Shown here piece after piece: positions 1 to 14,568 of a stretch of DNA of 64,000 nt. This stretch comes from Cercis canadensis (Eukaryota; Streptophyta; Magnoliopsida; Fabales; Fabaceae): assembly GCA_003255065.1 (NCBI GenBank), contig QAOA01005290.1, positions 37,955 through 101,954 on the forward strand, in the 5' to 3' direction. Numbering within the stretch: position 1 is the stretch's first letter; each line of letters begins with the position of its first letter. Below the pieces are notes generated by a model. The model was given only the letters and a program-made list of their open reading frames with translations, searched no databases and was not told where the DNA came from. A program made the position numbers and the translations under genes.

Positions 1-120
1 ATTTATGAATGGATGTCCATGACATAGAAAGAGAGACAGACAATTTGTGAAACTATTCCTTAAGCAAAATACTGAGTTCCTAATGTTAGCTTCCAACATT
101 TTGAAAGTATTCATTCTAAC

Positions 121-240
121 CAGGATTCAAATTTCAGTTGCCGCATTGTGGGAAAATGCGCTAATAGCAGGCCGCAATTGCAGAAAATTGTGATTGCATT
201 GGGGTAAAATTGCGGTTGCGGACCTTTATTTGAATCCCTG
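121..240. mobile_element. hAT-type MITE, 120 bp
   Basis: Terminal inverted repeats start CAGGATTCAAAT on the left and CAGGGATTCAAAT when the right end is reverse-complemented. The flanks ATTCTAAC (113-120) and ATTCTAGG (241-248) form an 8-bp target duplication with two changes, as in hAT elements. It lies in the 3' part of the PRUNE-like gene, probably in an intron. Confidence 0.65.
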
Positions 241-1279
241 ATTCTAGGTAATTTTGATCAAAACAATTCGTTTATGCATTCATTGATAGAATCAGTATAT
301 TATGAAAACAGCTGTTGGGTGAAATTAAGTATAAGTAGAAAGGGAGGGTGAGAAAACTGACACTGAAAAGGTACACATCAGTTCCATGTGCATAAAGGAC
401 CATTTTTACTGTCTCCAATAGTTCTATTTTCTTTAATCGAATAGAAACTACCATGGGGTTATGTGCAATGATAAAAGAAAGGTTCTCTGAGCACTAAACC
501 AGTAATTGAACTTCATTGATAGTAATTCTAGTTTTCCATCTATTTGTGATCAGTACTTTCTATGTAAAGTTCATTAAAATTCATAGGGATATTTATTCCT
601 TCAGAGTTTTTCTGAAAAGGATCTCATATAAGAACATATATTTCCTCTTGGATTTTGGATAGTGAGCTAGTTTAAGGTTGGAGAGTTTGTCAGATCAAAC
701 TAAAAGTTTTAAGTACCTAGGTTCTTGAGTGTGGAATAGGAAAATTTGGCTGGGTTCTCGAATAAAAACCTTAATGGGAAAGGTGTGTTTAAGTTTGGCA
801 AAAAAATCTTAGAAATTGGTAAATGCTAGGTGTCCTATTCTTGGTAGAGAATAGTGAAATAATTATGAGTGAAAGTTTTGGGAGGGAATTTAAGAAGCAA
901 ATAGATCAGAAACTCAATGAAACATATAGTATATAGATTTACAATGTTCGTACAAAGAAATTTAAATTTTTTTCCTTCACTGAGTGAAATAACACGCAAC
1001 CGAAAATATAGCATACAGATTTACAGACACAAGACAGAAAAACTCTAAGTTTCCATTCTAAAATGAAAAATATACAAAATAGACTTTCTGGGGAAAGCAA
1101 AATGCTACTAGTTTTATTTCTTCTTAGCTTTGTAAACATTTATTGTGCATTCTGTTGTTTAGGTTATAATTGGAGCATAGTTCTAACAAATAGATGATTA
1201 TCACAACAGTGATTATTCCTTATTTATGAACGAGTACGCAATTATAAACTAAATATCGAATCATTAGTATAATACTCAC

Positions 1280-4200
1280 ATTGTAAGTGTTTTATTTGCT
1301 GTGCTAAATCTTTTGTTTGAGCAAGAAGTTGTCCAATCGAAATTCCAATACAGCTCATGCCAATATGAGCCTCTAATCTCGAACCTGCAATTTTTGGTAT
1401 ATAAAGAAGAAAAAGAATCAACATTTCATTGCAGTAAGTGAATTATATTCAAAAAGGAAACAAAATTTCTTCTCATGAGCTTAAAACAAATAACCAAATA
1501 CTCCATGAAATACAGATAAAGAAACAACTTTGTGACTTTGATCGTATCATTTTGTCCTTTAGAATGCAATTACTTTGAATATCAAAGCTGTTAACCCCAC
1601 AAGTCTCTGTAGCTATTTTAATGATAACAATAATATCTTGCTATCTCTTACATGTGTTGTTTGTCTTGTCTCTATTGATCTTTGCTATGTTTTTTAAGAT
1701 GTTATTCAGATCAATCATCAAATGGAACCTCGAAGAACTTGTTCTTCAGAACCAGTTGTTGCATAGGTGGTGAGTCTTCAAGATTGCTGATGTGGACAAA
1801 GTCCTACACGGACTCTGGGCCAAAGATCTCCTTTTTGCAAGTCTGACTAAGAGTGTATTCTTAGAGAATAGAAAGCTTCCCTTCTAAGCACTATTTTGAA
1901 AAGCTCATTCTTCAAGAGAGCTATCTACTCTCTTACACAAAAGAAAGACTTTTGTAGACAAAAGGACAAATGGTCAAGTGACTGATTGACATGGAGTCAG
2001 CTGGTTGGTGGCTCCTCTTTTCCCTCACCATTCAGTTCTTCACGTGCACAAGTGAGATGATAAAAGAAAGAAAACTTCCAAGAGGCTTCGGTAGGCATGA
2101 AGTGGAGAAATGAAGAAAACATTTTAGAGAGAGAGAAGGAAGCCATTGTTGAGAGCTGAGTTCTCCATTTTCTTCTTCCTCTTCTCGGCCATCTATTCAT
2201 GCTTCGAGTTCTTCATTGAAATATATATACTCTGTGAGAGAGTTTCTATTTGGGGCTACAACAAAACACTTTGGTTTTGTAACTTGGATTTCTATGGGGG
2301 AATCCATGCGAGTAATCTCTAGGGTATTAGAGAAAGAAGTTCATGATGAGCTTAGGAAACAAAAACCATGGGAGTTAAGCTTGGAGAAGCTTCAAAAAAT
2401 AAACTTGGTGTAAAGCTTGAAGAAGCTTGGAAAAATAACCTTGAAGTATAGTAGAACCCCATTAACATGGGAGAAGTGGATGTAGGCATGTTAAGTCGAA
2501 CCACTATAAAATCTTTGTCTGATCTCTCTTCTCTTCATCTCTGATTCTCTGGTTATTTCTCTTTTTTTTTGTTCTTCATGATTTGTTGAGTTAGTTCGAT
2601 ATATTCATGTCTGGTATTTGTCAAAGGACTGGTTTGTAAGAAGCAGTTTGTAAGAACCAATTCTTCAACAAATCTATGACTTGAATCAAATTTCAAGAAC
2701 AAATTTTTAACAATTCCTATTCACCCCCCTCTAGGAATAGAATATGCAACTCTCAAAAGCTAATTGCCGAACTTGCTAGTTTGCTATTTTCTAAAGTCTA
2801 CAATATGCTAACATAAGTTTTTCTTTTCCTTTTGGCGTAAAAGAAGAAATTCATTAGGACAAGGAAGTAGAAAGTACAAGAGCAAATAAAGCAATAGATA
2901 AACAGAAAGAAGCCATAGGATTAATCTTATCCCAAATCAGCTGTTTTTGCAGTGAAATATCCTTGAAAGTACAAGCATTATCTCTAACAAAATGCACCAA
3001 ATAATTGTATAAACTGCAGTGTCATAAAAATTAAGCATCTTTTCTTACACCAAATCCTCTAAAGCTAATTAATAAGAACTGCTGCAGAGGCAAAGGACAA
3101 AAGAGGGAACATAACGAACCAAAGGAGGAGCTAATAAGAGGCAGCTATGAATGTAGGTTTATATAAAAGAATACAAGTAATTAGCAGATTGTTTGGATTG
3201 GGTGAGATAGAAGAAAGGGAAACAAAAGGAAAGTGAGATAGAAGAAAGGCTCTTTCTATTGCCTCCTTCCCTTTCCCTTTCCTTTCTCCTCCAAGTCCCA
3301 AATAAATCTTCAGAAGATGGCACTTACAAAGATTGGAATTGCAATATATTGACTCAAAAGAATCACCTACCTAGTCATTTTTGGGTTTCAAGCCTGTGAA
3401 GCTTGGCCCCATTTATGTATTATTCAGATCTTCTATGAAAATATTAGTTAAAAAATGTAAATTTTGTGATGAATACTAACACTCACCGTTTTCACAATGT
3501 AAACAAGAACTGAGATATTCCATAACCAGTTCATGTACGTGAAACAAGCCATAGGACTAAGTTAACATGTCAATGCTGAAATACACTGTTAGTCGTTACA
3601 TATTTTAAGTCCATCGAAGTTGTCCTTCAAAATATTATTCTATTTGATTGTGTCCTTTCTGTCATATAAAAAGATATATATTAAGCAGTTATGTGACCAA
3701 ATTGAAAGACAATAACAAATTGATGGATAATATTGATGAAACATAGGGACTAAATTGAAAAATCTGTCAGGTATCTAGGGATTAAAAGTATAACTTATTA
3801 AACCATAATATGTGCTATGAAATGAATGCAAAATGTTGAATGGATAATGCTGGTTTTAATAACCCTGTCAGACTATAAATGGAAGCAGGTTCTAAGGTTA
3901 ACTAAAAACATATAAACAAAATTGCAGACCTTCTCCTGTCCACTCCTTAAAATCCTTTCTCAAAATATCCGCAACTTGCAGAGTAGACACATCGTGCATC
4001 TTATATTTCACTGAAAATCATAAAGTAGAACTCTCAGAGAAGATGAATCAAATGATGAAACCATAAGCATCAAATTCATGGATACAACATGATCTCCGAT
4101 ATGATTGATATAACCACTAAGACTAGTTTTGAGTACTTCTATGGTGGTCAAATTAAGAACTACAAGAAATGCAATTGATTTCAGTGTTGTGGTGAATTGC

Positions 4201-7200
4201 AGACAAATTATTTTCCTTATTTTCATGTTGTTTGACTTTATTTTTTCTTGTGTTTTCTCATAGAAAAACAATGACTTAAGATTTAAAGTAATATGCGTTA
4301 ATCATTATGATAGGATTGCAAAATCAATAAAATGTATCAGAAATGGAAGAGTAATGAGATTCAAAATAAAATAAATTGTCAACAATATAACACCTATAAC
4401 CNGATTTCAGTGTTGTGGTGAATTGCAGACAAATTATTTTCCTTATTTTCATGTTGTTTGACTTTATTTTGTCTTGTGTTTTCTCATAGAAAAACAATGA
4501 CTTAAGATTTAAAGTAATATGCGTTAATCATTATGATATGATTGCAAAATCAATAAAATGTATCAGAAATGGAAGAGTAATGAGATTCAAAATAAAATAA
4601 ATTGTCAACAATATAACACCTATAACCAGCAAATGTAATTTTTGCAGAATCCACTTATTTCTGAATATTATAATGCAGCCAATAGCAACCACAAGCAGTT
4701 TAAATCCAAGATCAAAATTGCATGTACCACAAAACTAAATTGATAAAAAGAAAAAGGAATGCTCTTACATAGTTGATGAAGACCATTGCATCCATAACGA
4801 CCAGCACCATTAATCAATAATGAAGCCATGTACTTATCTTTAGATGTGCAACTGGGGTCTTTCAGATTTTCAGTATCCAAAAGGATACCAGCTAACTGAA
4901 GGAAGATATCAACCAAAAAAAAAATAGAAGAAAAGAAAAGGGTTAAGTTAGATGTGTTTAAAGATAGGCAACTCATAATAAACAGATAATACTTTTAGAG
5001 TTCTATAGGCAACTTCTCTTTAATTTCTTTGCCCTTTTTATAACATAATTTTAGGGAAATAAAAATAATAAATTAATGAAAAGTTCTGTACTAATCATTG
5101 AGACTTGGAGCAAGAGGGTCTACTTGGAAAACAAATGATTTATGTGAATGACTTCTAAGTTTCTATACAAATACAATGTTTAAGATAATGTATAAGACTG
5201 ATGAAAAATAGAGAAGCAGTTCTCGTAACTGCTGAAACATCATATCACAAAAAAAATTAAGTCAATTTAGTAGAAGATAGTGCAATGAAACATAAATAAA
5301 CATTTAAAAGTTGCAGCTAGAAGTAGTAAGTACCAAAAGTTTACTAAATCCTTTGCTAGCCAAAATTTCAGGTGAATGCAAGGCAAACTTCTCAGCTATG
5401 GCAGTACAACAAGAACAGTCCTGTATTCATCGAAAAGATAATCAAGTGTCACAATTTTTTGTTACCAGCTAACATAATGGAAGAATATACATCATAATTT
5501 ATCCTTTTGCAACAAAGCTTTTACCAACATGACATCAATATGTCTGGGAAAAAATTCATTTTCTATCGCTTTTTTGGATGTATACATAGCCCAGAGAAGA
5601 TTCAAAGAGATCACTCTGACAAGCAGTAATATCATCCTATACCTATCACATATTCTTGTTTATAAATAAAGCTTTTAAACTACACATTGTTCTCGTGATA
5701 AGGATAGAGTACGTTAATCCTTCTTCCAAGAGGATAAAATCTGTATAAGGGAAAAACCTTTAGAGCATATCATATTAGGAAAATATCAACTATCATGAAA
5801 CTAAGATCATGCACAGATCAGAGTACACATGTTCACTGCTTAAGTCCTTACCAAACCCCAATCATCATCCATTTAAAATACAACTAATTGGCCCACTAAT
5901 AATAATCCTCTCCTTGCCTTCACTTCTCTTACCTCTTGTTTCCTCTCCTTTCCTTCCCCATTTAACTCCCAAAACATTGCCTTGGTGTATTCCTACGTTC
6001 TTATTGTCAACATTATCACCTTTTAGATGTGTCATGGTGTGTGTTTTCGCGAGCGTGTCTGATTGTGTTTGTGTTTGTGTGTGCACATGCTGGATTGCTT
6101 GAGAACGTCTAAATTAGACATCTTGAAATTTAAAGCCCTACCTCTGTCGTCGTGACAGTTTTAACCCAAGGATATGTAGTTTCCTCCGGCATTAAGAAAG
6201 AATCAGCATACTGAAGATATGTAGTAGCTCTGAATTATTCTAGTCTAGAACAAGAAAAGATATGCACTAGAAAAAAACTACTCAGAAAAATAACTACACC
6301 TTTCTGCAATTAAAGATTTCAACTACGGCCTCCTTCAACTCTTGTTGCTGAAAGTAACAAAGCATTCATTAATTGCCCAAATTTCCACAAAAGTCAAAGA
6401 AACGTGTTAATGCGTAATTTGTTACCTCTTGTTTACTGGCAAGCCCATTGCTGTTCAGTAGGACTATCTTAAGACTTCCATATATATCATAATATGATAG
6501 ATCAATCTGTATTAATTTCATTCAAGAGAAAGAAACTTAGCCAAGTCTGTTAGACAATAGATTAATCCAGACAAATTAATATTGGTACACTAAATATGCT
6601 GAAGAATTACTTCATCCACATAAGAAGCATGATGCACACATGAAAATGGATGTCGTAAAAAGGTACTAATCAGATTCACAGTGGATGTATACAGCCCTAT
6701 TTCCTTCAGAATAATTCATTCAAGCTTCCTAAGTAACATGTTTCAAAATATTAGTTGACTTGCCTGCAATATGGTTGTGACTGGTTAGAAATACCATTGT
6801 TTCCAATACCTATCACTATATTTTCTCTTGCTAACTTAAGAAATTGTTGGCTTCCGGAATAAAAAAATAATGCTGCTTTTGTACATATTAATTGGGAAAC
6901 AAGTGGGAACATAAATTGCTAAACGACTTCTTTTAATTTTCCATGTTAGTAATAGCCAATTCTCTAAAAGAAATTACTTAAATCATTAATTCTGCCATGG
7001 ATTCACAGCCACAGTGCACATCATCAATTACTTGAACATAAAACAAAAACCACCCTGGCTTTTTATGTATGTTGGGTGTTGGCAATTAATTATATATGTA
7101 AACACGACAATATTATAGAACAAACCTCATCTGCAAAAACCAAGGATGATTGATCAATTCGACATGAATCAAGCAACCACTTGAGTTCAGCATGGGAGCC

Positions 7201-10200
7201 CAGATTGACCCGCTTTATGTTGATGATTGGTATTGTGCAGTATTGGTCACTTTTTAGGGTTTCATTCAGGTAGAAGGCATATATGATGGTTGAAGCAACA
7301 CTTCCAACATCTGTGGATGTTTAAATAAATGTCAGAATGAGGTGCTTCTGAACTCATTCTTGGAGAATTTAAACCATTATGTTTAGACTGATATAAAAGG
7401 TTTCCAGTAGAGCATTAGTTTGGAAACCTGAAACCTTAAGTTACCAAAAACAGCACTAGCTCTTTTAGCTTATATATAGTAGCACTACCGCAAACAGGGA
7501 AGAGCTTCTTTGTTTAAATTACACTTGCACCCCTTATTTACACTTAATTTGAATTAATATTAAATATTACATCTAAAGAATGTATAATTAGGGGGTCATC
7601 TTTTCCTATAAATAAAATATTGAAGTTAACAATTTGATAATTGTATACGCTATTCCTGTTAGAGGAAGAAGAATATTTCACTAAATTCATTAAATTCTTT
7701 TGATGTGAATTTACCTCCCCTATTGGATCTTAGAGCTTTCATTACATAGACACTCTCCTTCTCTACAAGAGTCTTCAAATTTTTAAATACAATAAATGCC
7801 TCTGATTTTTGCTTTAGAAAATAAACCCAAGTCTTCCTACTATAATCATCAAAGAAAAGTAAGAAGTATTTGTTTTTACCAAATTAGGATCAATTGATTG
7901 GTCTGCACATGTTGGTATGAACAAGTTAAAGTGGCTTGGTTGCTTTGTAGTAGCTTCTTTTGGAAAGCTCCTTCTTGCATGTTTACCAAGGAGACATGCT
8001 TCACACAATTGATTGAGATGGTTGATTAAAAGCATTAATTGGATTGTACAGCTTGTAGCCTTTGGAATTTGGATCATAGCCAATGAACACTTGTAGAAAA
8101 CACTTGTAGATTGAGGAGTTGAGTGCAAATAAGTGCTTCCTCCTCCAACAGTGGTATCAGAGCATGTTTGATCTAAGGGATGCATGTTCATGGAAGAAAA
8201 CCAACGACAAAGGGCTGTCGTTTAGAGGGAAGAAGACTAGAAGACTGATGTTGAAGCACATTGTGTTAAGATTTTGAATGGAGGAGTGCCATCCACAAAG
8301 CAATCAGCCACTTGGTGATAAGGCGATTGTCAAGAATTGCTAGAAGCAATATTATCAAGATGTTGATTAGTCTTGAGGATTTTGAAGATCAAGAGGCAAG
8401 AAGATGAAGAGTTCCAAAATGAGAAGATTAAGAGATTTTGAGCAAGAGATGAGAAGAAGAAGAATTAACTTCAGAAATAAAATTTCAAATTAAGGGAGAT
8501 TGTTGAAAATTAAATGTAATTTGAAATTATTGTTTTAGGTTATGTGTCTTTTGGAGTTGTAACTTTTATGTTTTTAGGGCACTTCAATAAGAAATTATTT
8601 ACATTTAGGAGGTATTACTATAGCTAGTAGGAGTTATGGAGTTATACAATAAGTTAATGAATCTAGAAGTCTCTATGTAATAGTATAAATAAGAGTGTTA
8701 AGAAATGTATCAATTGGGATTGAGGTTGAGAGTTCATCCCCAAGTGTAGAAAACACTTGTAGATTGAGAGGTTGACTACAAATGAGTGCCTCCCCCTTCA
8801 ACAATTCCATCTAATAGAGATCATCAATAATTTGAATGCATTGATTTTATTAGTTTGATATTTCGTATCAGTATGACCAACCAAGCAATATATATAAAAT
8901 CAAGTTGGTTTATGACAACATAATCTTTAGGGATTGATTTTGAAACTGACTAAATGTCTTTAATCAAGGAATGAAATTATGTTCTTAAGATGAATCTTCC
9001 TCTGATTCAAAGTGTAGGATACTTTTATGGCTTGCCATGTCATTTCCCTATATGTTGTGGAACATAAATAAGATGGTATTAACATGGTATTACCTGCAGC
9101 GTCGAAACTCATTACGGCATGTAAGAATCTCCCAGGAACACCAGCATTGACATCATCCCTTCTTGCCCTCAAATATGCATTGAGCTTGCTAATGCTTTCA
9201 CATAATTCAACAACTTCCATTTGAGGTGAAAATCCATTATAAAATGCAGCTGCAGATAGTGGGAGCGGAATACTTGATAAATTCTCTTTTCTCTTTGTCA
9301 TAATGTATGTTTTCTCAAAAATCGGTTTTGCAGATGATTCTAAAGTATGATACTCTTCTTCTGCTACAAAAGTCCTTGAACTACAATCAGTTTCAAGATC
9401 TTTTGGATCACCCAAGTCAATCAACTCAGACTCAATAACTGGTTGTAAAAATGGAGCAACTTCGCTGGTCTTTAACCATCTATCAGAAGAAGGACATTCT
9501 AAAGAATAAAAAGTGAAGCCTGAGGCAGCTGAATTTTCCAGTGACAAGTCCATGACTTCTCCAGGTATATCCGAGTGGGGTTTTTGGATTCCACTGTCTC
9601 CAATATCTGAAACAGGTCTGAAAATATCTCTGCTTTTAGGGCTTCCTTGAATATCAACGGGAGCCTGATCATCAGCTCTTAAAAGGCCATCGAAGAATGG
9701 ATTGTCTCTTGAACGGATATATGGCTCCTGCATGACAGAAGAACAGTTATGCATTCATGTTTCAAAACAAAATCAAATGGATGTGGTCCATATATCAAAC
9801 ATAACCTAATTTAATTGTCAAGAACAAGAATAGGAAAAGGAAAACCAGCTTAATTTGGAAAGAATGTAAATGCTTGATCAAAAGTGATGCTATTGCTATA
9901 TCCAATAAGGAAATTACGATGGTAGCCTTCAAAACCAAGAAGTAAGCAAAATTATTCAGGCTAGCATTTCAGGACCAATATGGGTTTAGCCATTAAAAAT
10001 TTGAGGCCTTGAAAGAAAAATTATGGCATGGCAATATTATGCGTTGTCTTAACAAAGAAAATGAAATGCTGTAGAGAGAACATTACTCTATTGATGAAAT
10101 TATAAAAATACAAAAGAACCATAAACAAATAGAGTATTCAAACAATTGTTTTTAGCACGAATTTCAAAAGCTAGAATGATTTCCAAAAGAGAGAGACAGA

Positions 10201-13200
10201 AAATATATTGCTCAAGGTTTTTTTTCATGGTTGCTGTTAGGGGTGTAAGCCAAACCCGGAAAACTAGCCAAACCGACTAAACCAAACCAAACTGGTGGTA
10301 AACCGAATCAAACCGAGAAAGTCGGTCCAGTTCTCAGTTTATTTTTCTGAAAAACTAATGGAGTTGGTTCGGTTTTCGGTTTCAATAAAAAAAAACCAGT
10401 GATAAACCGAACCGAACTGAGTAACAAGAAACAACGTCGTTTTAATAAATAAGGCCTTTTGAAATTCCTTATCCTAACTCTTCTTCGACTCTTCACTTCA
10501 AAAATCAGAATCTAAAATCCTCTCCTTCTCCTCTCTTCTCTCGTTCTTTGACTCTCCCAAGCTCAATTCCGTTGAATCTTCTTCTTCATCGCCTTCCATG
10601 CCCTCTCTCACTCTGGCTTAATGTCACAGAAACTGCGATATTATTGGAGCAGTAAAGGACTAGAATAAGGAACCAGAAGCCGCCATTTCTTGTATCTTTC
10701 TTCATCGTCAGCAAGCTTCTTCTTTTATCCTTGCGGTGCTGTTATTGAAGACTTGGACCAAGTCTTGGTCAGTCAAAGCTAGAAGACTATGAAAGAGCCC
10801 ATAATGGTTTATTTGCTATAGAGAATCCCTAAACAAAGAAATAAGTTAGAAAATTTTCATTTGGGTTTAGCTAAATTTATGGGCTTGCTCTTTCCCTTTG
10901 GTTTTGGCGGGGATTTAATTAAATTGATTCCTTGGCTTATTTTAGTTTCTTTTCATGGTTTATTGGAATTTAACACTCTTTTTTCGGAATAACCAAACAG
11001 AGGGGTTTAGCTAGAGGTTTTTTTCACTTTGCTAATTTGCTTCTTTATCTACGAATGTCACTGTCCTGTTTTGTTCTTCGTTGGTGAATCTTCTGTCTGG
11101 GTTTGCTTTGTTGGGCTCTATTAACTCATGCATGTCGCATGTGCTATGGCTGCTGGATAAAATAAACAGAATAGAATTATTAGTGGTTTGGTTTCTTAGG
11201 TTGTTCTATATTCTTCAAACACTCAGCCCGCAAATGGAGTTTTTAAGTGCTTGCTTTGATGGTTTTAGTAAGCTTAGCTCGTTTATCATAAATTTTCTCA
11301 TTACTGATGGGTCATAGTCTGGCTCAATTCTTTAATCTGAATTGATAACAATTCATCTATTTGGTTTCCATAACCCCCCCCCCCCCCNCCCCTTGCCCAG
11401 GTTTAATTTCTCTATGAGACTGTCTATTATAGAATCAAAGCAGAAGATTAAGTTTTTGGTTGTTGGTTTGCAGCCATTAACTTCTGTAAAAATAATATAA
11501 CATGAGCACCATAGTGCAAAGAACGCCAAGATCTGAAAAAATGGCTGGCAAAAACTGGAACCGAACCAAATTGAGTTTGACAAGTTCAGTTTGGTTCGGT
11601 TTTGTTCTAAAAAAATTTAGAAACTGAACTGAATTTGGCCAGTTCAGTTTTGATCAATTTGGGGTATAAACCGGACCAAAGCAAACTGATTACACCCCTA
11701 GTTGCTGTAAAATTGCTGCAGTTAAAGGAAAAATAGAAACAAAAATAATATGTCTTGTCTTCCTAGTATTCCTTGACAATTGTTTTCAGCAGCCAGTTTT
11801 AGAAACAGGTAAACGAATTTTCCACATCTAGGGGTATTGAATCTATTGATCACTATCGTATTTGGAATTTTGGCAATGAGAATGTCACTTCCTTGATAAT
11901 AATATAATTTGATAGTGTCTTTCTAATTAGAAAGTAGCACTTTGCTTATATAGTATAGTATGGCGAGTAGCCTTTGAACTTCGAGAACTATTTAAATCTA
12001 AGCTAAATACAATTCTTCTTCAAATAATAACACTATAAATGGATTTTCGAAATGAAACCTACTTGAAAAATACTTTTCTAGCAGTTCAGATTTATTTTTC
12101 CAGCACTCGGATATTTAGTTTAGATGGAAGCCACTACAGAGAATTTACCCAGTTAAAAGAGACTTGCCTCTGCAAATCATCTATGAACATAGAATTAATT
12201 CATTCAATTTTAAAAATCCACTAATTCAATTAATAGGAAGTTTAATTGATCCAATTATCTGAATCTACTAACCTAATTACAGAACCCAAATCCACAAGTG
12301 GATTAAAATGACATTAATGAATGAAACATAACCAAAATCAATTAAAGGAAAATAAAATAAATATAATAGAAATTAGAAAATACCCTACTTGTTAACAGAA
12401 AAGAAAAATAAAACTAATAATCAGCACAAAATTTCTAAAAGGTCAAGTGAATTAATTGTACAGAGAAAATGATATGAGCGGAACTAACCTGCAAATTTGG
12501 TGCAAATACTTTGGTTGACCTCATCTTCGAGATGACGATTGAGGATAGAAAATTCTGAAACTGGTGGAAGTTTTAAAGGCATAATGGACGGCAGAGCTTG
12601 AGTGGCCGTACTGGGAATCATTGGAGACTCCGAAACTGGTGACACACCCAATCTCTTTGTGTCAGCATTTTTTTCTGTAAGAACCAAAAAAGACAAAAGC
12701 ATGTATCTGGTTTTTTTCTGTTAATATATGTGTGTGTGTGGGATTTGGATCTAGTCATGTCACTTGAGTCATGTTGCTCAAATCTGAGCCGTCAATTTTA
12801 TTAAAGCTCATTTCAACCATTAAATATTAATATATTTTAATGGTTGAAATGACCTTAAATAGAATAGACGGCTTAGATCTAAGCAACATGACTCAAGTTA
12901 ACATGACTGGATCTCTTCCCGTGTGTGTGTGCGTGTGTTTTTTTTTTTTTTTTTTTTTTTATGTAAAAAGAGAAATGTATTAAGCATCAACAGCCAAATC
13001 AGCTATAAGGAAACTCGGTGGACTAACACACCAAGAGATGAAAGAGGAAACATTTACATATTATAGTTTTTGTTGGACCCACTCAACTTTTTTTTTTTTA
13101 AATGGTTTACATTAAAATAGTAAGGATATAAAGTGTGTGAGTAACATTTCTCATTTATAGTCTTTCATTTGAACATCCTAACTAGGGGTGTTAAAATAAA

Positions 13201-14479
13201 CCTGACCAAATGAATTGACCCATTTAACCAGCTAACTGGGCTGGGCTGGGCTGGGCCAGCAAAATTCTGTTCTACTAAAACCGAGTCAATCATCTCCCAG
13301 ACCAATTTGGCTCATTTTCTCTTTGTTTTTTTTATGTTTTTACTTTTTTATTTCCTATGAATTTGTGATAATTGGACTTAGGAGACTTTGATCATAACCA
13401 ATTCTTTATATTCCACATACATCTTTAATATGTTACCTAAATATTCTATTTATTTTTTTTTTTTTTTTTTGGTATAGGAATTAGGGTGAGTTCTAAGGTC
13501 AAAGCAAAGTCACAGGCTTAAAAAGTGAAATACTTCAATCCTTACTAACAAAACTAACTCTCGTTGCCTATTTAATTCATTTCAAAATTATTACAATTCA
13601 TTAATTTCACATTGGCTTAATGGTTTTCTCTTTCCTTTGGTTACACAATTTTCCTAGGTTTATGCATAAAGTGTTGTTCTCTTTTATATATTAGTAACTT
13701 CAACTTTTCTTAATCTCATTCTCCTTTTCTTTACATCCTATTATTTTTTAAATAATTTTTATTTATTAAAGCAATGCAATATTTCACAAAATTTATCTTA
13801 ATGGAAAAAAAAAATGCAACTTTGTTCATTTTTTAATCAGCTTATCTTATTGGAATAGCAATAAATTAGTTTTAAAATTTTAAATCCAAGTAGAGGGGAT
13901 TTTAGGCTTAATTTTACTATTTTCTAATTTTATTACATTAAAAACAAAAAAGAATATATGGTTGGGCTAGCCCACAAGTTCTAGGCAGGGTCAGGCTGGA
14001 CCAGTTTTCTGCCAATTAGAAAAAATTCTGGCCAGTCTGGTTCGACATGCCAAGGTGCTTGGCCCGGTTTTGACAGCCCTGGTTCTAACTATAGCTAAGG
14101 GACTTCGGCTAATAGGTAGTACGAGCTTGCAGCTCTCCCTTTTTGTTTTTTTTTTAATTCAGTCATGATTAATTTTCTCTCAACTACTCTCTTTTTCACA
14201 TCCTAAATTTTGAAATTGCAACATAAGTATACACAATATAATTTGTCCAAAAATCTTTTAAAAAGATTGAAATCTCTAGTTCAAATTTCTTTTCTCATAT
14301 CCTGACCTAGAAAATCTAGTTTTATCTATCTAATGGTAAAAAAAAAAAAAAAATTTGAAGTTGTACTATATTTTAGATGCAAATACTTGGCTAGCTTTGT
14401 CTCAATTAGCGTTTTTATTGACTTAAATGCCAGATGTACTTGAAAAATACCAGGTTATGCACAAGAGAATAACCTTATG

Positions 14480-14568
<89 letters not shown>

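Noticed and set aside
8960-9754. Treating the 264-codon minus-strand ORF as a stand-alone protein
   Set aside because: The ends run into clear GT and AG splice sites, and the following exons complete a PRUNE-like protein in phase.
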